A stretch of DNA of 64,000 bases from the NCBI RefSeq assembly GCF_012489685.1, contig NC_080042.1, forward strand, positions 28,773,158 through 28,837,157. The letters are read 5' to 3'. Positions 33,099 to 41,243 of this stretch are shown in pieces. The first letter of the stretch is position 1. Each line of letters starts with the position of its first letter. Origin of the DNA: Lotus japonicus (taxonomy: Eukaryota; Streptophyta; Magnoliopsida; Fabales; Fabaceae). Below the pieces are notes generated by a model. It saw only the letters and a list, made by a program, of their open reading frames with translations. It did no database searches and was not told the origin of the DNA. The position numbers and the translations under genes are program-made.

Positions 33099-33584
33099 GA
33101 GGGATACAATCTTTTCCTGAAACATTGGGACAAAGAGTTTAACAATTATCCTGATTGTTTAAACTTTTACACAATCTTTTCCCTTTCTTGGGTATTCTCT
33201 TGGAGGTACGGTCTTAAAGCCAAACCCCAACCAATTCTCAACAAACATGCCCTTATCAAGTGGTGGAAGGCTTTTGATGCTTCCAAAGCTCACAAGGATA
33301 AAGTAATTCAATGGTTCAAAAACAACCAGAAATATCTCAAGCATGCAAGTCCGCAAACCAGCCTCTTGCTAAATCAAAAGGCCCACATCACAGCGGCCCT
33401 TGCAGGAGCTTCAACAGAAGAAGACTTGCTAAGAAATCTTCAATCTGCTCTTCAATTATTGAAGGAACCAATTAAGCAAGCCTCATCTTCAAAGGCCCCT
33501 CAACACAAAGTCTCCGAGCCATCCTCTCTTGGGTCGTCAGATTTTGTCCAAACCACAGAATCAGATGATGATGACTTCTGCTAA
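33099..33584 (+). pseudogene. 3' part of caulimovirid ORF2 (arm 1 copy)
   Basis: Encodes the last ~161 residues of the ORF2 protein (from EGYNLFLKHWDKEF to TTESDDDDFC), identical to the C-terminal part of the protein at 34918-36342. The 5' two-thirds are absent, so it is a fragment. Confidence 0.8.
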
Positions 33585-33698
33585 GTTTGTCGTCTTGTAA
33601 TCATTTTTATTCTGTAATAATTCAATTTTTGTACTGTAGCAAATAGTAAAATTGACTTTTTACTATAGCAAATAGTGCCAGTCAAATAGTACCGTCTA

Positions 33699-33752
33699 CC
33701 GGAACTATTCAACCGGAACTATTCAAACAGTGCCCAATCTTTTCTTTAAATA
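33699..33752 (+). promoter_or_regulatory. Caulimovirid promoter with tandem repeat and TATA box (arm 1)
   Basis: Two adjacent copies of CCGGAACTATTCAA (33699-33712, 33713-33726) precede TTTAAATA (33745-33752). AGCAAATAGT is also repeated at 33638-33680. The block sits between the ORF2 stop and the leader, where pararetroviruses keep the genomic promoter. The mirror copy has its TATA box at 34750-34757 on the minus strand. Confidence 0.6.
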
Positions 33753-33951
33753 GGCTCATTCTGAACCTTGTTAAGGAGAGTTTTGGATAGAGCTTAGATA
33801 GAGAGTTTAGAGAGAGAAACACGGAGAGAATTCCTATTGTAAGTTCTCCTTCAGTTTTCCTTTCTTTCAATCTTTTCTGTTTTTAAGTTTCAGTTTTTCA
33901 GTTTTTAAGTTTCAGTTTTGTAATCTATGTTTATGTAATATATATCTTGTT

Positions 33952-34083
33952 CAAGTTTTATTTTCCTGTTTATGGAAGGCTGAGCCTCCTGTTTTAATTC
34001 CTGTTTTTAATTTCTGCAAGTTTTATTTTCCTGTTTATGGAAGGCTGAGCCTCCTGCTTTAATTCCTGTATTTAATTTTCTGC
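33952..34083 (+). repeat. 65-bp tandem duplication in the caulimovirid leader
   Basis: CAAGTTTTATTTTCCTGTTT starts at 33952 and again at 34017; each unit runs through GGAAGGCTGAGCCTCCTG. The mirror arm has the same duplication. Confidence 0.8.
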
Positions 34084-34160
34084 AAAAAGCCCCTCCGTGG
34101 TGGCGTCCTACTTCTCTTAATCCTCTTCTCATCCCCCTCCTTCTGCTTCCGACCCCCTCT

Positions 34161-34172
34161 TGGTATCAGAGC
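34161..34172 (+). other. Primer-binding site, initiator tRNA-Met (arm 1)
   Basis: TGGTATCAGAGC followed by CTGATGGGG. Caulimovirids prime minus-strand DNA synthesis with initiator tRNA-Met. The mirror site is 34330-34341 on the minus strand. Confidence 0.75.
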
Positions 34173-34198
34173 CTGATGGGGAAGTAGGAACATGCTAA

Positions 34199-34302
34199 AT
34201 ATGTTAGATATAAGTTATTTCTCTGTTCTGTTCTTATATAATTAAGCACTATGGTCGGGATCTGGACTGGTAGTACACTTTGAACTAAACTAAAATATTT
34301 AG
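34199..34302. other. Spacer of the caulimovirid inverted repeat
   Basis: About 104 bp unique, AT-rich, with no ORF. It separates the two arms and would be the loop of a fold-back transcript. Confidence 0.75.
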
Positions 34303-35403
34303 TTTAGCATGTTCCTACTTCCCCATCAGGCTCTGATACCAAGAGGGGGTCGGAAGCAGAAGGAGGGGGATGAGAAGAGGATTAAGAGAAGTAGGACGCC
34401 ACCACGGAGGGGCTTTTTGCAGAAAATTAAATACAGGAATTAAAGCAGGAGGCTCAGCCTTCCATAAACAGGAAAATAAAACTTGCAGAAATTAAAAACA
34501 GGAATTAAAACAGGAGGCTCAGCCTTCCATAAACAGGAAAATAAAACTTGAACAAGATATATATTACATAAACATAGATTACAAAACTGAAACTTAAAAA
34601 CTGAAAAACTGAAACTTAAAAACAGAAAAGATTGAAAGAAAGGAAAACTGAAGGAGAACTTACAATAGGAATTCTCTCCGTGTTTCTCTCTCTAAACTCT
34701 CTATCTAAGCTCTATCCAAAACTCTCCTTAACAAGGTTCAGAATGAGCCTATTTAAAGAAAAGATTGGGCACTGTTTGAATAGTTCCGGTTGAATAGTTC
34801 CGGTAGACGGTACTATTTGACTGGCACTATTTGCTACAGTAAAAAGTCAATTTTACTATTTGCTACAGTACAAAAATTGAATTATTACAGAATAAAAATG
34901 ATTACAAGACGACAAACTTAGCAGAAGTCATCATCATCTGATTCTGTGGTTTGGACAAAATCTGACGACCCAAGAGAGGATGGCTCGGAGACTTTGTGTT
35001 GAGGGGCCTTTGAAGATGAGGCTTGCTTAATTGGTTCCTTCAATAATTGAAGAGCAGATTGAAGATTTCTTAGCAAGTCTTCTTCTGTTGAAGCTCCTGC
35101 AAGGGCCGCTGTGATGTGGGCCTTTTGATTTAGCAAGAGGCTGGTTTGCGGACTTGCATGCTTGAGATATTTCTGGTTGTTTTTGAACCATTGAATTACT
35201 TTATCCTTGTGAGCTTTGGAAGCATCAAAAGCCTTCCACCACTTGATAAGGGCATGTTTGTTGAGAATTGGTTGGGGTTTGGCTTTAAGACCGTACCTCC
35301 AAGAGAATACCCAAGAAAGGGAAAAGATTGTATAAAAGTTTAAACAATCAGGATAATTGTTAAACTCTTTGTCCCAATGTTTCAGGAAAAGATTGTATCC
35401 CTC
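34303..35403 (-). repeat. Inverted repeat arm 2 of the caulimovirid (end of the main copy)
   Basis: This is the promoter/leader/ORF2-3' end of the main minus-strand viral copy and the mirror of 33099-34198. It holds the leader, primer site (34330-34341), TATA (34750-34757) and ORF2 stop (34918). The viral copy ends about 27 bp beyond the primer site, close to where the open-circular viral DNA has its minus-strand discontinuity. Confidence 0.85.
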
Positions 35404-36342
35404 CAGAACTTCAGGGGGAAAGATTTCAGTAGTTGGACCAAAGAAGCTCCACCAAGAATGGAACCAAATTGGAAAGGAATATTTGTTGGTCCATTTGAAG
35501 TAAATGAGCCAAGAATGCTTGAAATTTTGGTTTTGCAGGCCAAGGATTGTAAATTCCCAAGCTTTGATGTAATCCCAATAATTAAAACCTATAGGGTCAA
35601 AATTCTGGGAAAATTTTCTGTAGGTGTTTGGATTGGGTCCAAAGTCAGTGGGACGAAGGACACGGAGAATTTGGAGTGTGGAGTGGGTAATTAGGGAGTT
35701 GTCATTTTTATCCCTAAAATGCTTAATATCCACACTGTTTGTATCAACCAAGATAAACTCATAGAATCTCTGGGTTTTGTTTGGGTGGATTGGATCAAGA
35801 TAACCAGGGAAAAGTTTAGTACCAATTTTATTGGCGAGGTTCCCTCCTGAATGGTCCCACCATTCTGGTTCAATCAAGGTTTGGAATTTGGAGATAGTTT
35901 TGGTCAAATATTCCGATTTTGGGTTAGATTGGGTAACTGGGCTAGATTGGGCAACAACAACTGGTTTCTTTCCATCATGAGTTGCTAAGCTTTTTGTTCT
36001 TTCAATAAAAGATTGGAGGGATTGGAGATCTAGGTCATCATCTTTATCAGCGATGCTGGCCCAAGATTTATTTGGTAAATTGATGAGTCCCTGAGGAACA
36101 TTATCCAGGCCTGCTTGTTTGAAGGCAAGGAGAGTTGGAATTGATAAAGCATAATCAGCTTTGGTTTGTTTTGGTTGTGAAGATTGGTTTTGAGCAGTGG
36201 GCTCAGATTTTTGGACAGTGGGTCCAGATTGATGGGCAGTGGGCCCAGATAAGATTAAAGAGTCAGAGATTATAATACCTTTGCTCTTTTCTTTGTTTCT
36301 TCCTCTTCCTCGGGAGGAGGAGGATCCTCCTCTGGAGGACAT
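34918..36342 (-). CDS. Endogenous caulimovirid ORF2, unknown function
   Basis: A 474-residue protein read from the ATG at 36342 (MSSRGGSSSSRGRGRNKEK), one base after the TAA of the polyprotein (TAAGATG), so termination-reinitiation or leaky scanning could express it; the frame also allows an ATG nine codons upstream. The N-terminus is Ser/Arg/Gly-rich and basic, then comes a Gln/Pro-rich linker, a tryptophan-rich globular core (about residues 160-360, e.g. WWDHSGGN, FPIWFHSWWSFFGP, FSLSWVFSWRYG) and a Ser/Asp tail (ESDDDDFC). A second ORF of unknown function downstream of the polyprotein fits florendovirus-type endogenous caulimovirids. It is not a recognisable viroplasmin. The frame is uninterrupted. 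Confidence 0.7.
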   Translation of the reverse strand: MSSRGGSSSSRGRGRNKEKSKGIIISDSLILSGPTAHQSGPTVQKSEPTAQNQSSQPKQTKADYALSIPTLLAFKQAGLDNVPQGLINLPNKSWASIADKDDDLDLQSLQSFIERTKSLATHDGKKPVVVAQSSPVTQSNPKSEYLTKTISKFQTLIEPEWWDHSGGNLANKIGTKLFPGYLDPIHPNKTQRFYEFILVDTNSVDIKHFRDKNDNSLITHSTLQILRVLRPTDFGPNPNTYRKFSQNFDPIGFNYWDYIKAWEFTILGLQNQNFKHSWLIYFKWTNKYSFPIWFHSWWSFFGPTTEIFPPEVLEGYNLFLKHWDKEFNNYPDCLNFYTIFSLSWVFSWRYGLKAKPQPILNKHALIKWWKAFDASKAHKDKVIQWFKNNQKYLKHASPQTSLLLNQKAHITAALAGASTEEDLLRNLQSALQLLKEPIKQASSSKAPQHKVSEPSSLGSSDFVQTTESDDDDFC

Positions 36343-36343
36343 C

Positions 36344-39300
36344 TTATGATCTTCCCTGCAAATATTCACGAGTGAGGAAATCAGGGAGAGAATTGTTAGA
36401 TCCTTTTATATATTCAATATCGAAGTCAAAAACGCTTAAAATAGCTTGCCATCTGGCAAAGATATGTTTTGAAGCTAAGTTTTTGACATCTTTTTGTAAG
36501 ATTTCTTTCGCAGATTTGCAGTCTACACGGACTAAGAATTTTTGATTAATCAAATCAGATTGAAATTTTGAAATAGATAAAACGATTGCTAAAACTTCTT
36601 TTTTGACAGTAGAATAATTCTGTTGAGCAGGATTCCAATGTTTTGAAGTAAAAGCAATAATTTGTTCCTTGTCAAAAACCTTTTGTTTCAAAATACCACC
36701 AAAGCCAATATCAGAGGCATCAGTTTCAATAATTTTGAAAGCTTGAGGATTAGGGAGATAAAGACAAGGGAGATTCTTGACACGAAGTTTGATTTGTTTG
36801 ACCACATTGGTATGAATATCGGACCAAGGTGGAGGATCCTTCTTGAGTCTATCATGAAGGGGTTTGATTATGGTACTGAGTTGAGGACAGAAGTCCGCAA
36901 CATAATTGAGACAACCCAGGAATCTTTGTAGTTGGGTTTTGTCAATGATTTGATCAGGGAATTTATCCGTGAACTCGATGGCTCTATTGATAGGAATGAT
37001 GGTTCCTTGGTGGATGTTGTGACCAAGAAATCTGATTTTGGTTTGGAACAAACTGACCTTTGTCTTGGATACAGCCAAGCCATTCCTTTTGATTACAGAG
37101 ATGAACGTATTGAGATGTTTGAAATGTTGATCTAAAGTTTGGGAAAAGATTAGAACATCGTCAATGTAGACAATAGTGAATTTGGAATAAGGATTGAAGA
37201 TTTCGTTCATAATCCTTTGGAATTCAGATGGGGCGTTCTTTAGCCCAAAAGGCATAACGTTCCACTCATACTGCCCAAAAGGAACAGTAAAAGCAGTTTT
37301 ATACCTATCCTTCTCTTGCAATTGGATTTGCCAGAATCCAGATTTCATGTCGAATTTTGAAAAGACCTTAGCATCATGCAGTCTGGCTAAGAGATCTTTC
37401 TTGTTGGGGATAGGATATCTAATCCAACAAAGGGCTTGATTGAGAGGTTTGTAGTTAATAACCAGCCTAGGGGTTCCCCGTTCTATCTCAGCTTGTTTGT
37501 TGACATAGAAGGCTGCACAGGACCAAGGGCTCTTACTCCTGCGAATAAGTTTCTTTTCAAGGAGATCATTGATTTCCTTTTGGCAGAAATGAAGAAGTTC
37601 TTCATTCATTTGAATAGGCCTAGCCTTGGTTGGAATCTGTTTGTCTGAAAAATCTTTTTCATAAGGAAGTTCCACCATATGGCTCCTTCTTTCCCAAAAA
37701 GCGTTGGGTAGATCAGAACAGATGCTGGATTGAATATTTTCCAAAATATTCTCAATCCTTGATTTAACAGAAGGTTGTTGCAATTGATCCTCAATGGTTC
37801 TGTAAGAGATTTCTTCCCTGAGGAAGTTGATCTGCTTCTCCTTGTAGGATATGACGTTCAAAGTCTTATCTATGGGAGGTTCAGAGAATTTGAACAAGAT
37901 AGGCTGTCCAAGATGCTGAACAGTGATGCCGTTTTCGTCAGTATTATAGGGGAAGAGCTTCTTAATGAAAGGGGTCCCTATAATGATTTTTTGACTCAAA
38001 TTTCTGACTAACAGAAATGGAGTTTCGATTTCAAGACTACCATTTTTTATGATAGCTGAGGGGATTTTATACTTGATCTTTAGTCTAGATCCTTCAGCAG
38101 CGCTGAGCTTCTCAGTGGTTTTCTCAAAATATCTGGTGGGAATGAGTCCCTCCGAGATACAACTGGAATCTGCCCCTGTGTCAAAGAGGGCAGGGATTTC
38201 GAGAATAAAATCTCCTATGAGGATTTTGACATGGATGAAGAATTTCTGAATGGTGACCTGGTTAATATTCTCCAGAAAGTCTTCGCAATTGTTGTTAGGA
38301 GCAGGATTGGAATCAGGTACAGAAGAATCATCTTCCTCATAATTTCTAGTCAGTTTTTCTAAGATAAGCTGCTGACTATTTTGGATTTGTTTGAGACTTT
38401 TAACCTCAGTCTTGAGGGAATTGACTTCAGATTGAAGGTCTTGAATAGTGACGGGTTTGACCGTAGATTTCTCAAGACGCTTGAAAGTATCTCTAAGATT
38501 GAATTTATTGGTGGTTATAGGACTTTTGGGAGGCCTATCTTCAAGAGTAGACCTGAGGCGTTCCAAATAGATTTTCTTTTCCTCAGGATCAGGGATAGAA
38601 TTAATGGCCCTGAAGAGAAGGTCTTGTTCATTGGTCAAAGTGTTGATGGACAAGGTATTGACGGAAGATGATGATTGAGAATCATCATTCTGAATTTGAT
38701 TTAGGTCTTCAGAGACCTCAGAATCCGAAGGATTAGATTCTTCTTCATCAGAAGTTTGAATGAGGAGATTGTTGATCTTGTCCTCGATCTCAGGTTCAAG
38801 ATGAAGCTCAGAGATTCTCCTTTTGAGTCTGCAATACCTGCTAATATGGCCCGGCTTGCCGCAGTTGTAGCAGGTAACATCTTTTCCTTGAGAGGGTCTA
38901 GTCTCAGGAGGGTTCTTTGGAATTTGCGAAGATTGGGGTTTTGATCTAGGCTTGGGTTTCCTATGATCATTCCTGCTAGATCTCTTTCTCCATTGTTGTT
39001 TGGGAGGAGGATCTTTCTTTCTGGGTTTAGGTTTCTTGGGACAACCTTGAATTCCGAATTGTTCGCAGAAAGTACCCAAATCCCTGCGATTCTGAGACTT
39101 CTCCTTAGTGAGTTGCTGTTGGATTTTGTCATCCTGACAGATTTTGAGAGCAACTCTTTGAATGATAGCTATGAGTTGTCCATAACTAAGGGTGTGATAT
39201 GGGATTTCTCCCCCCGGATTTTGGCTTCTAAGTTTCTCACGAACTTTGTCGCCAAAAGATTTAGGAAGACCGGCCAGGAATTTCTCTTTCCAGAAGGCTT

Positions 39301-40519
39301 GTTGGCTGTCTTCACGGGTGTAAACCCTGGTCAGGAAGGTATCCATATACCATCTGAAATCACCCAAAGATTTGCACTTCAGATTGGACAAAAGATCACC
39401 AGATCTGTCCTTGATGAGGGAAGGATCTCCAACAAAATGTTGGGCTATGGTAAAGATTAAGGAGTTGACAGCATCAGAGATGAATTTGCCATCTTCCATG
39501 ATAGGATTACCTTCTTCATCAGTCTTGACGGCGGTCAAGATCTGATCCTTCTCGTCTTGAGTGAGATAATTATCCCACCAACCTTTGAGCTGGCCACAGA
39601 AACCAGCAACCAAGACTTCAACGATAAGAGATTCAGGAGAATTGTTGGCGGTAACATAGGCAGTGGCTACCATAGTCATATTTTGGAGGATTTTGGTGAT
39701 GCCATACTCGTTTTCACCATCAATATTCCATTCATAGACATTGTTGGCACTGAAGCTTTTGAAGTTTGAAGATTCTTCTAAAAGAAGATCAGGAGCAGTA
39801 GCTCTAGGATAGTAGAGCTTGGTTTCTTTTCTCCACTGATTCTTAGAATTGTGAATGACAGTATTGACCGGAATACTCTTGATAGATTGAACGTCAGACT
39901 TCATAGATTGAATATCAGAATCAGACTCAACCTTACCATCTTCAATATTATTTAAAGAAGTAGAGGTATTACGAGTAGAAGTACGAGTTTTTGGAGGAGG
40001 AGGAGCAGTAATAGTGGGATTAGAAACTGCTTCCGGAGTAGGTTCCGGAGTCTCAGGAGGTTCCGGAGTCTCAGGAATAACTTGTTTGAGAAGCTGAAGT
40101 TGCTCTACCACCTTTTGGAGGAGCTCATTGTCAGATTCCTTTTTTGCTCGAAGAGTTTGAGCCGAGTGTCTGGAACGGCTACTGATTTGAAAAGGTTTGA
40201 AAAGAGGTTTTTCAAGTTGACATCCTTTAGGGATATCAAGATTAGAAGAGGAAGGTTCAATCTTGACCTTTTCTTTTCCTTTCCTGGAAGAGGAATCCTG
40301 CACTTGGGATTCTCCAAGAATTTGAAGATACTTATTGGTATAATTGGATTGTTCCATGAGGTCTTTGATGTCTTTACCAGTGACATCACCTTCTTCTTTC
40401 CTAGTCTTGAAGGGAGAAGCTAGGACAGGTGTAGATTGAGCTCCTTTAAGAAGGAAAGGAGTTTTAGGTGGCAGGTTAGAAAGGGTTTCTTTTCCATCCT
40501 TATGCTGCCATTTAACCAT
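36344..40519 (-). CDS. Endogenous caulimovirid polyprotein: coat, protease, reverse transcriptase, RNase H
   Basis: A 1391-residue open frame from the first ATG; upstream it stays open to a TGA at about 40610. Domains by residue: Glu/Pro/Ser-rich linker to ~250; coat-like helical region ~255-440 (NMTMVATAYVTANNSPE, GFCGQLKGWWDNYL); basic region and CCHC knuckle CYNCGKPGHISRYC at ~548-561; A3-type aspartic protease with FDTGADSSCI at ~777; reverse transcriptase with KFDMKSGFWQIQL and YIDDVL (~1116); RNase H with ETDASDIGFGGIL (~1264), ending LTREYLQGRS. This order in one ORF is Caulimoviridae, not Ty3/gypsy (no integrase). It is an old integrated virus copy, but this frame has no stop. The N-terminal movement-protein part lies in a different frame (40420-41143). 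Confidence 0.85.
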   Translation of the reverse strand: MVKWQHKDGKETLSNLPPKTPFLLKGAQSTPVLASPFKTRKEEGDVTGKDIKDLMEQSNYTNKYLQILGESQVQDSSSRKGKEKVKIEPSSSNLDIPKGCQLEKPLFKPFQISSRSRHSAQTLRAKKESDNELLQKVVEQLQLLKQVIPETPEPPETPEPTPEAVSNPTITAPPPPKTRTSTRNTSTSLNNIEDGKVESDSDIQSMKSDVQSIKSIPVNTVIHNSKNQWRKETKLYYPRATAPDLLLEESSNFKSFSANNVYEWNIDGENEYGITKILQNMTMVATAYVTANNSPESLIVEVLVAGFCGQLKGWWDNYLTQDEKDQILTAVKTDEEGNPIMEDGKFISDAVNSLIFTIAQHFVGDPSLIKDRSGDLLSNLKCKSLGDFRWYMDTFLTRVYTREDSQQAFWKEKFLAGLPKSFGDKVREKLRSQNPGGEIPYHTLSYGQLIAIIQRVALKICQDDKIQQQLTKEKSQNRRDLGTFCEQFGIQGCPKKPKPRKKDPPPKQQWRKRSSRNDHRKPKPRSKPQSSQIPKNPPETRPSQGKDVTCYNCGKPGHISRYCRLKRRISELHLEPEIEDKINNLLIQTSDEEESNPSDSEVSEDLNQIQNDDSQSSSSVNTLSINTLTNEQDLLFRAINSIPDPEEKKIYLERLRSTLEDRPPKSPITTNKFNLRDTFKRLEKSTVKPVTIQDLQSEVNSLKTEVKSLKQIQNSQQLILEKLTRNYEEDDSSVPDSNPAPNNNCEDFLENINQVTIQKFFIHVKILIGDFILEIPALFDTGADSSCISEGLIPTRYFEKTTEKLSAAEGSRLKIKYKIPSAIIKNGSLEIETPFLLVRNLSQKIIIGTPFIKKLFPYNTDENGITVQHLGQPILFKFSEPPIDKTLNVISYKEKQINFLREEISYRTIEDQLQQPSVKSRIENILENIQSSICSDLPNAFWERRSHMVELPYEKDFSDKQIPTKARPIQMNEELLHFCQKEINDLLEKKLIRRSKSPWSCAAFYVNKQAEIERGTPRLVINYKPLNQALCWIRYPIPNKKDLLARLHDAKVFSKFDMKSGFWQIQLQEKDRYKTAFTVPFGQYEWNVMPFGLKNAPSEFQRIMNEIFNPYSKFTIVYIDDVLIFSQTLDQHFKHLNTFISVIKRNGLAVSKTKVSLFQTKIRFLGHNIHQGTIIPINRAIEFTDKFPDQIIDKTQLQRFLGCLNYVADFCPQLSTIIKPLHDRLKKDPPPWSDIHTNVVKQIKLRVKNLPCLYLPNPQAFKIIETDASDIGFGGILKQKVFDKEQIIAFTSKHWNPAQQNYSTVKKEVLAIVLSISKFQSDLINQKFLVRVDCKSAKEILQKDVKNLASKHIFARWQAILSVFDFDIEYIKGSNNSLPDFLTREYLQGRS

Positions 40520-41143
40520 GTCAATTTGGAAGGGGTAAGATTTCCAATTCTTGTTGGCATAATCTTGAAACCATTCAAAAAGAAGATGTTTTGCTGGGTT
40601 TTCTCAAGGAACCCATAGAATTTTTCTTGGATCTTCTTTCTCTTTTCACCCTGATACTTTGCAAAGAACCATTTTCTTTGCTGAGTCCATCGGTCAGAGT
40701 AGAAATCTGCCTTGATACTTCCTTTGTCGATGACGAATTCAGTAGTGATTGCTCCAATGAAATCAGAAGTTTCTCCAGGGGTTTCTAGAGAAGAATACGT
40801 TGGAGATAAGGTGGATTGATGATCTTCATCACCCTTGTCATAGGTAGTCTTGACAGGAGTGGTATTGACATATCCAGCTAAATGGATAGTAGATCCGTCA
40901 TGAGAGAGGGAAGGTCGAGCATTAGACTCAGGCTGGTTCCTTCTAGTCATAGAAAAAGATCTTCTAGACATGGCGGATTGGAAATCATTTGAGGACGTCC
41001 TAATAGATCTAGGGATAGAGAAGGAATTTCTCCTTTCAAAGATGAGATCTACTTGGCCAGATTGGTGTTGGATGATTTCACGAAACTTAGGAGTTTCAAC
41101 AGGTTGGGCTGGAGTAGCCTTTTCCAAAGACCATTTTTTCTGG
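40420..41143 (-). pseudogene. N-terminal part of the caulimovirid polyprotein (movement/coat region), frame-shifted and cut by the gap
   Basis: An open frame from the assembly gap to 40420. It overlaps the polyprotein frame by about 100 bp. It contains a Ser/Arg-rich part (RRSFSMTRRNQPES), then GAITTEFVIDKGSIKADFY and RKWFFAKYQGEKRKK. The meaning appears to move from this frame to the polyprotein frame near the A-run at 40577-40581 (plus strand), which points to a one-base indel or sequencing error, not two separate genes. The core of the movement protein would lie inside the gap and cannot be seen. Confidence 0.6.
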
Positions 41144-41243
41144 NNNNNNNNNNNNNNNNNNNNNNNNNNNNNNNNNNNNNNNNNNNNNNNNNNNNNNNNN
41201 NNNNNNNNNNNNNNNNNNNNNNNNNNNNNNNNNNNNNNNNNNN
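41144..41243. other. Assembly gap (100 N)
   Basis: Exactly 100 N, the usual placeholder for a gap of unknown size. To its left is a minus-strand viral gene without its start; to its right is Sirevirus gag without its first ~100 codons, leader and 5' LTR, so more than 1.7 kb must be missing. Confidence 0.95.

Larger units (their letters stand above)
33099..34198 (+). mobile_element. Endogenous caulimovirid, inverted partial copy (arm 1)
   Basis: Near-identical reverse complement of 34303-35403. It carries, in plus sense, the end of viral ORF2, the promoter, the leader and the primer site. The only difference I noticed on reading is one C/T change in the ORF2 part (around 33173, in ACTTTTACACAATC). 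The left edge at 33099 is a truncation against Sirevirus sequence. Confidence 0.85.

Noticed and set aside
38963..39460. Plus-strand frame of 165 residues in the caulimovirid
   Set aside because: Antisense shadow of the coat/nucleocapsid region of the polyprotein, which carries clear motifs.
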